DNA of 55,893 nucleotides from Treponema sp. (lineage in GTDB: Bacteria; Spirochaetota; Spirochaetia; Treponematales; Breznakiellaceae): contig WQWU01000008.1 of the NCBI GenBank assembly GCA_009785215.1, forward strand, positions 1 to 55,893, written 5' to 3'. Of the stretch, positions 55,101 to 55,893 are shown one piece after another. Each line of letters opens with the position of its first letter. The stretch's first letter is position 1. The notes beneath the pieces are model-generated. The model did no database searches. It was not told where the DNA came from and saw only the letters and a list, made by a program, of their open reading frames with translations. A program made the translations under genes and the position numbers.

Positions 55101-55727
55101 GAAGTAATTGATGAAGCCCGTAATAGAAATTATATAAACAGCAGTAATGGGAATGGAACGCACAATTATGATTTAAAAATAGATCCTATGCTCATTGAAT
55201 CATTTATTAGGGATGCACGCAAAGCTGTATCTGTATTGGAAGATTTTAAAAATTCAGCCAGCCTTGATACCGGTATTGATTTACAAAAGTTTACTGTTAC
55301 AGTTCATGGCATGAAAAGCTCTCTTTGGAATATCGGCGAAACCATGCTTTCCGAACTGGCACACAAATTGGAAGATGCTGCCAGAAATAAAAATACCGGC
55401 TTTATTGCAGAATCAGCAAATAATTTTTCGGCTGAGTTAAGTGTTTTGTTGAAGAAATATGAAAAAAAATACGGTGAACTCACTGCCGGCGGTATAACAG
55501 ATGAAAATGAAGATATCAATGATATAATAAATAAACTGCAGGTTATTGAAGAAATGTGCGGCGATTACAACAGAAAAGGCGTTTTAGACTTCATAACCGG
55601 TATAAATAAATGTTCAACAAAGACAAAAGCAGTAATGGACGAGATAAAAGAATTTGTTATACACAGCGAGTTTGATAAAGCCGTGGATTCTGCCGCGTCT
55701 TACAAAAAAGAAATATCTGCGAATTAA
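52104..55727 (+). CDS. Hybrid histidine kinase: dCache-HAMP-GAF-HK-REC-Hpt
   Basis: 1207 residues. First membrane helix about 14-38, a periplasmic double-Cache-like domain (about 40-325; note QWFFEALNSNFDFT and RIWINYKVMDNGKPLGIL), second helix about 329-353, HAMP about 354-405, GAF about 420-590, HisKA His613, HATPase (DTGHGM, GTGLGL), receiver Asp922 (IFMDHMMPEMDG), Hpt His1068 (VHGMKSSLWNIGE) and the C-terminal HSEF module. It shares the transmitter of the other kinases but has a wholly different sensor, of the type that binds amino acids or small acids in chemoreceptors. Last gene of operon B; 1 bp after the previous stop. Confidence 0.92.
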   Translation: MKEAKNRLAARFRNINMLFVVYILITIIAVSTVMISNLADSASKSSVHSYTMETAHILSSYLNREITLVRQAAETREIIEWFADEDNLQKKYAAFHRMMHFADMLQIGGVYFVISDSLDEYSIDSGASFEKFAPFDVLNKDSLYDQWFFEALNSNFDFTLNLDVDKVTDTRRIWINYKVMDNGKPLGILCSALQFDVVFTELFSLYDSESVIGYIVDENGFIQISSYVPEPDLMQTDYTIYDIDEERHILDVLPDTSFVYAINALLENQTIHYSPRVETNIVKINRRFDNLFTLSGRDYQYMSIAPIPNTNWYTVTFFSPNTLFDITSILIPIIIVVFAFIIYVLLSSLLIQRLVFRPLYLFTKSVSEAVHGNLDIYGISRVDEIGELARTAKETWSRLNENTAALKHRDYLLETVNQTANILLSSEFEQFTNSLHHCMGLIASAIDVERVRIWKNHEADNRLYCTQLYEWSEGAEPQQGNKFTISISYDKNIPGWEQILSRGDCINNIVSRMSEEEQLQLSSQGVLSLLVVPVFLNEQFWGFVGYDSCNKERLFTESEEAIMRSTSILLSNALIRHDITQNLRDTAAKLEIARNDAETASRSKSVFLANMSHEIRTPMNAILGVTEILIEYETLPLEIEEGLDKIYSSCDMLLGIINDILDFSKIEAGKLDIIPAQYKIASLLNDSAQLNVMRINGKPIEFELHIDENLPAKLIGDEIRIKQILNNLLSNAFKYTETGKVILSAECKRGQEENGIILELKVKDTGHGMTEEQLGKLFDEYSRFNDEKYRAVEGTGLGLAITQRLTNLMNGEINVESEYGVGSLFTVNLPQEKVDDEVLGKELTENLRQFRMNYMVQRKRSKVIRDPMPYGSVLIVDDVETNLYVAAGLMKLYRLQIDTVMSGQEAIERVRSGKTYDVIFMDHMMPEMDGIEAAKKIRECESAESVSAKIPIVALTANAVAGQADIFMQNGFDDFISKPIDIRQLNSVLNKYVRDKQPQEVIDEARNRNYINSSNGNGTHNYDLKIDPMLIESFIRDARKAVSVLEDFKNSASLDTGIDLQKFTVTVHGMKSSLWNIGETMLSELAHKLEDAARNKNTGFIAESANNFSAELSVLLKKYEKKYGELTAGGITDENEDINDIINKLQVIEEMCGDYNRKGVLDFITGINKCSTKTKAVMDEIKEFVIHSEFDKAVDSAASYKKEISAN

Positions 55728-55741
55728 TTTTTAGCCAAGAA

Positions 55742-55858
55742 GGGGAATCGCCTTTCAGCCTTCGACATCGTGTCTCAGGCTTACAGGCCGGGGTTTAGCC
55801 CTGCCGGCGCCATCCATGGCGCCTTTTCCTTACGGCGGGCTAAACCCTTCGATTCCCC
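55742..55858. repeat. Large nested palindrome downstream of operon B
   Basis: Closing stem GGGGAATCG (55742-55750)/CGATTCCCC (55850-55858). Inside are arm 1, GCCT...AGCCT (55757-55761)/AGGCT (55777-55781)...AGGC, and arm 2, GGGTTTAGCCC (55791-55801)/GGGCTAAACCC (55837-55847), capped by GGCGCCAT/ATGGCGCC (55806-55823). This folds as a three-way junction of about 117 nt. No T run follows, so it is not a standard terminator. Nothing else was seen in 55728-55893. Confidence 0.65.
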
Positions 55859-55893
55859 AATAATTGGTCAATGTTACTTATATAATTATCTGA

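Noticed and set aside
6856..55519. Many opposite-strand or shifted ORFs of 60-140 codons inside the kinase genes
   Set aside because: They lie wholly within larger genes with clear domains, lack ribosome sites and have low-complexity translations.
55742..55858. Integron attC site
   Set aside because: No core-site consensus (GTTRRRY/RYYYAAC) at the arms and no integrase in the window.
1..55893. CRISPR array, prophage or insertion sequence
   Set aside because: No regularly spaced repeats, phage structural genes or transposase-like ORFs were found on either strand.

Overview
The window is spirochaetal, most likely a member of the Treponemataceae: it has a FlaB-type flagellin, a moderately AT-rich base composition, many very large hybrid histidine kinases with tandem solute-binding domains, a BspA-like leucine-rich lipoprotein, and relaxed spirochaete-style lipoboxes. 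Genus and species cannot be fixed from this sequence alone. No insertion sequence, phage gene, rRNA or CRISPR array was seen.

Layout. (1) 1-5.6 kb: the edge of a leftward gene, then cNMP-binding protein, phenylacetate-CoA ligase, ACT protein and glycogen synthase rightward, and YchF and bacteriohemerythrin leftward. (2) 5.6-6.2 kb: a structured non-coding stretch, then tRNA-Gly(GCC). (3) 6.2-21.5 kb: phosphorelay operon A, made of three giant hybrid kinases, a tandem receiver protein, a single receiver, a REC-GGDEF diguanylate cyclase and a REC-HD-GYP phosphodiesterase. (4) 21.5-31.1 kb: tungstate uptake and molybdopterin synthesis (tupABC, moeA, moaC, moaA and a leftward MOSC-MogA fusion). 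A VapBC-like pair and three secreted or lipoprotein genes interrupt it, and the three are bracketed by a direct repeat. (5) 31.1-41.2 kb: leftward housekeeping genes (lysC-dapB-dapA and argA-recO-recJ-M23 peptidase-rpsU-glycosidase), with one rightward membrane protein between them. (6) 41.2-42.6 kb: flagellin flaB with a sigma-28 promoter, a leader of about 420 nt packed with hairpins, and a strong terminator. (7) 42.7-55.7 kb: phosphorelay operon B, four more hybrid kinases paralogous to those of operon A, followed by a large nested palindrome.

How it fits together. The seven kinases share a modular plan: variable sensor (two solute-binding domains, PAS, GAF, dCache or an N-terminal receiver), HisKA, HATPase, receiver, Hpt, and in most a short conserved C-terminal helical module. 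No DNA-binding response regulator lies in either array. The only output enzymes are the c-di-GMP synthase and phosphodiesterase at the end of operon A, so my inference is that many periplasmic inputs converge on c-di-GMP, plausibly affecting motility. The tup/moa block is a separate metal-cofactor operon and appears to be headed by a Moco-type riboswitch.

The points most worth following up are the two paralogous kinase arrays with lipidated sensors, the hairpin-chain leader of flaB, the repeat-bracketed insertion with a covarying hairpin inside the molybdopterin operon, RecJ with an inserted degenerate exonuclease-like segment, and a tRNA-Gly with C at T-loop position 55.
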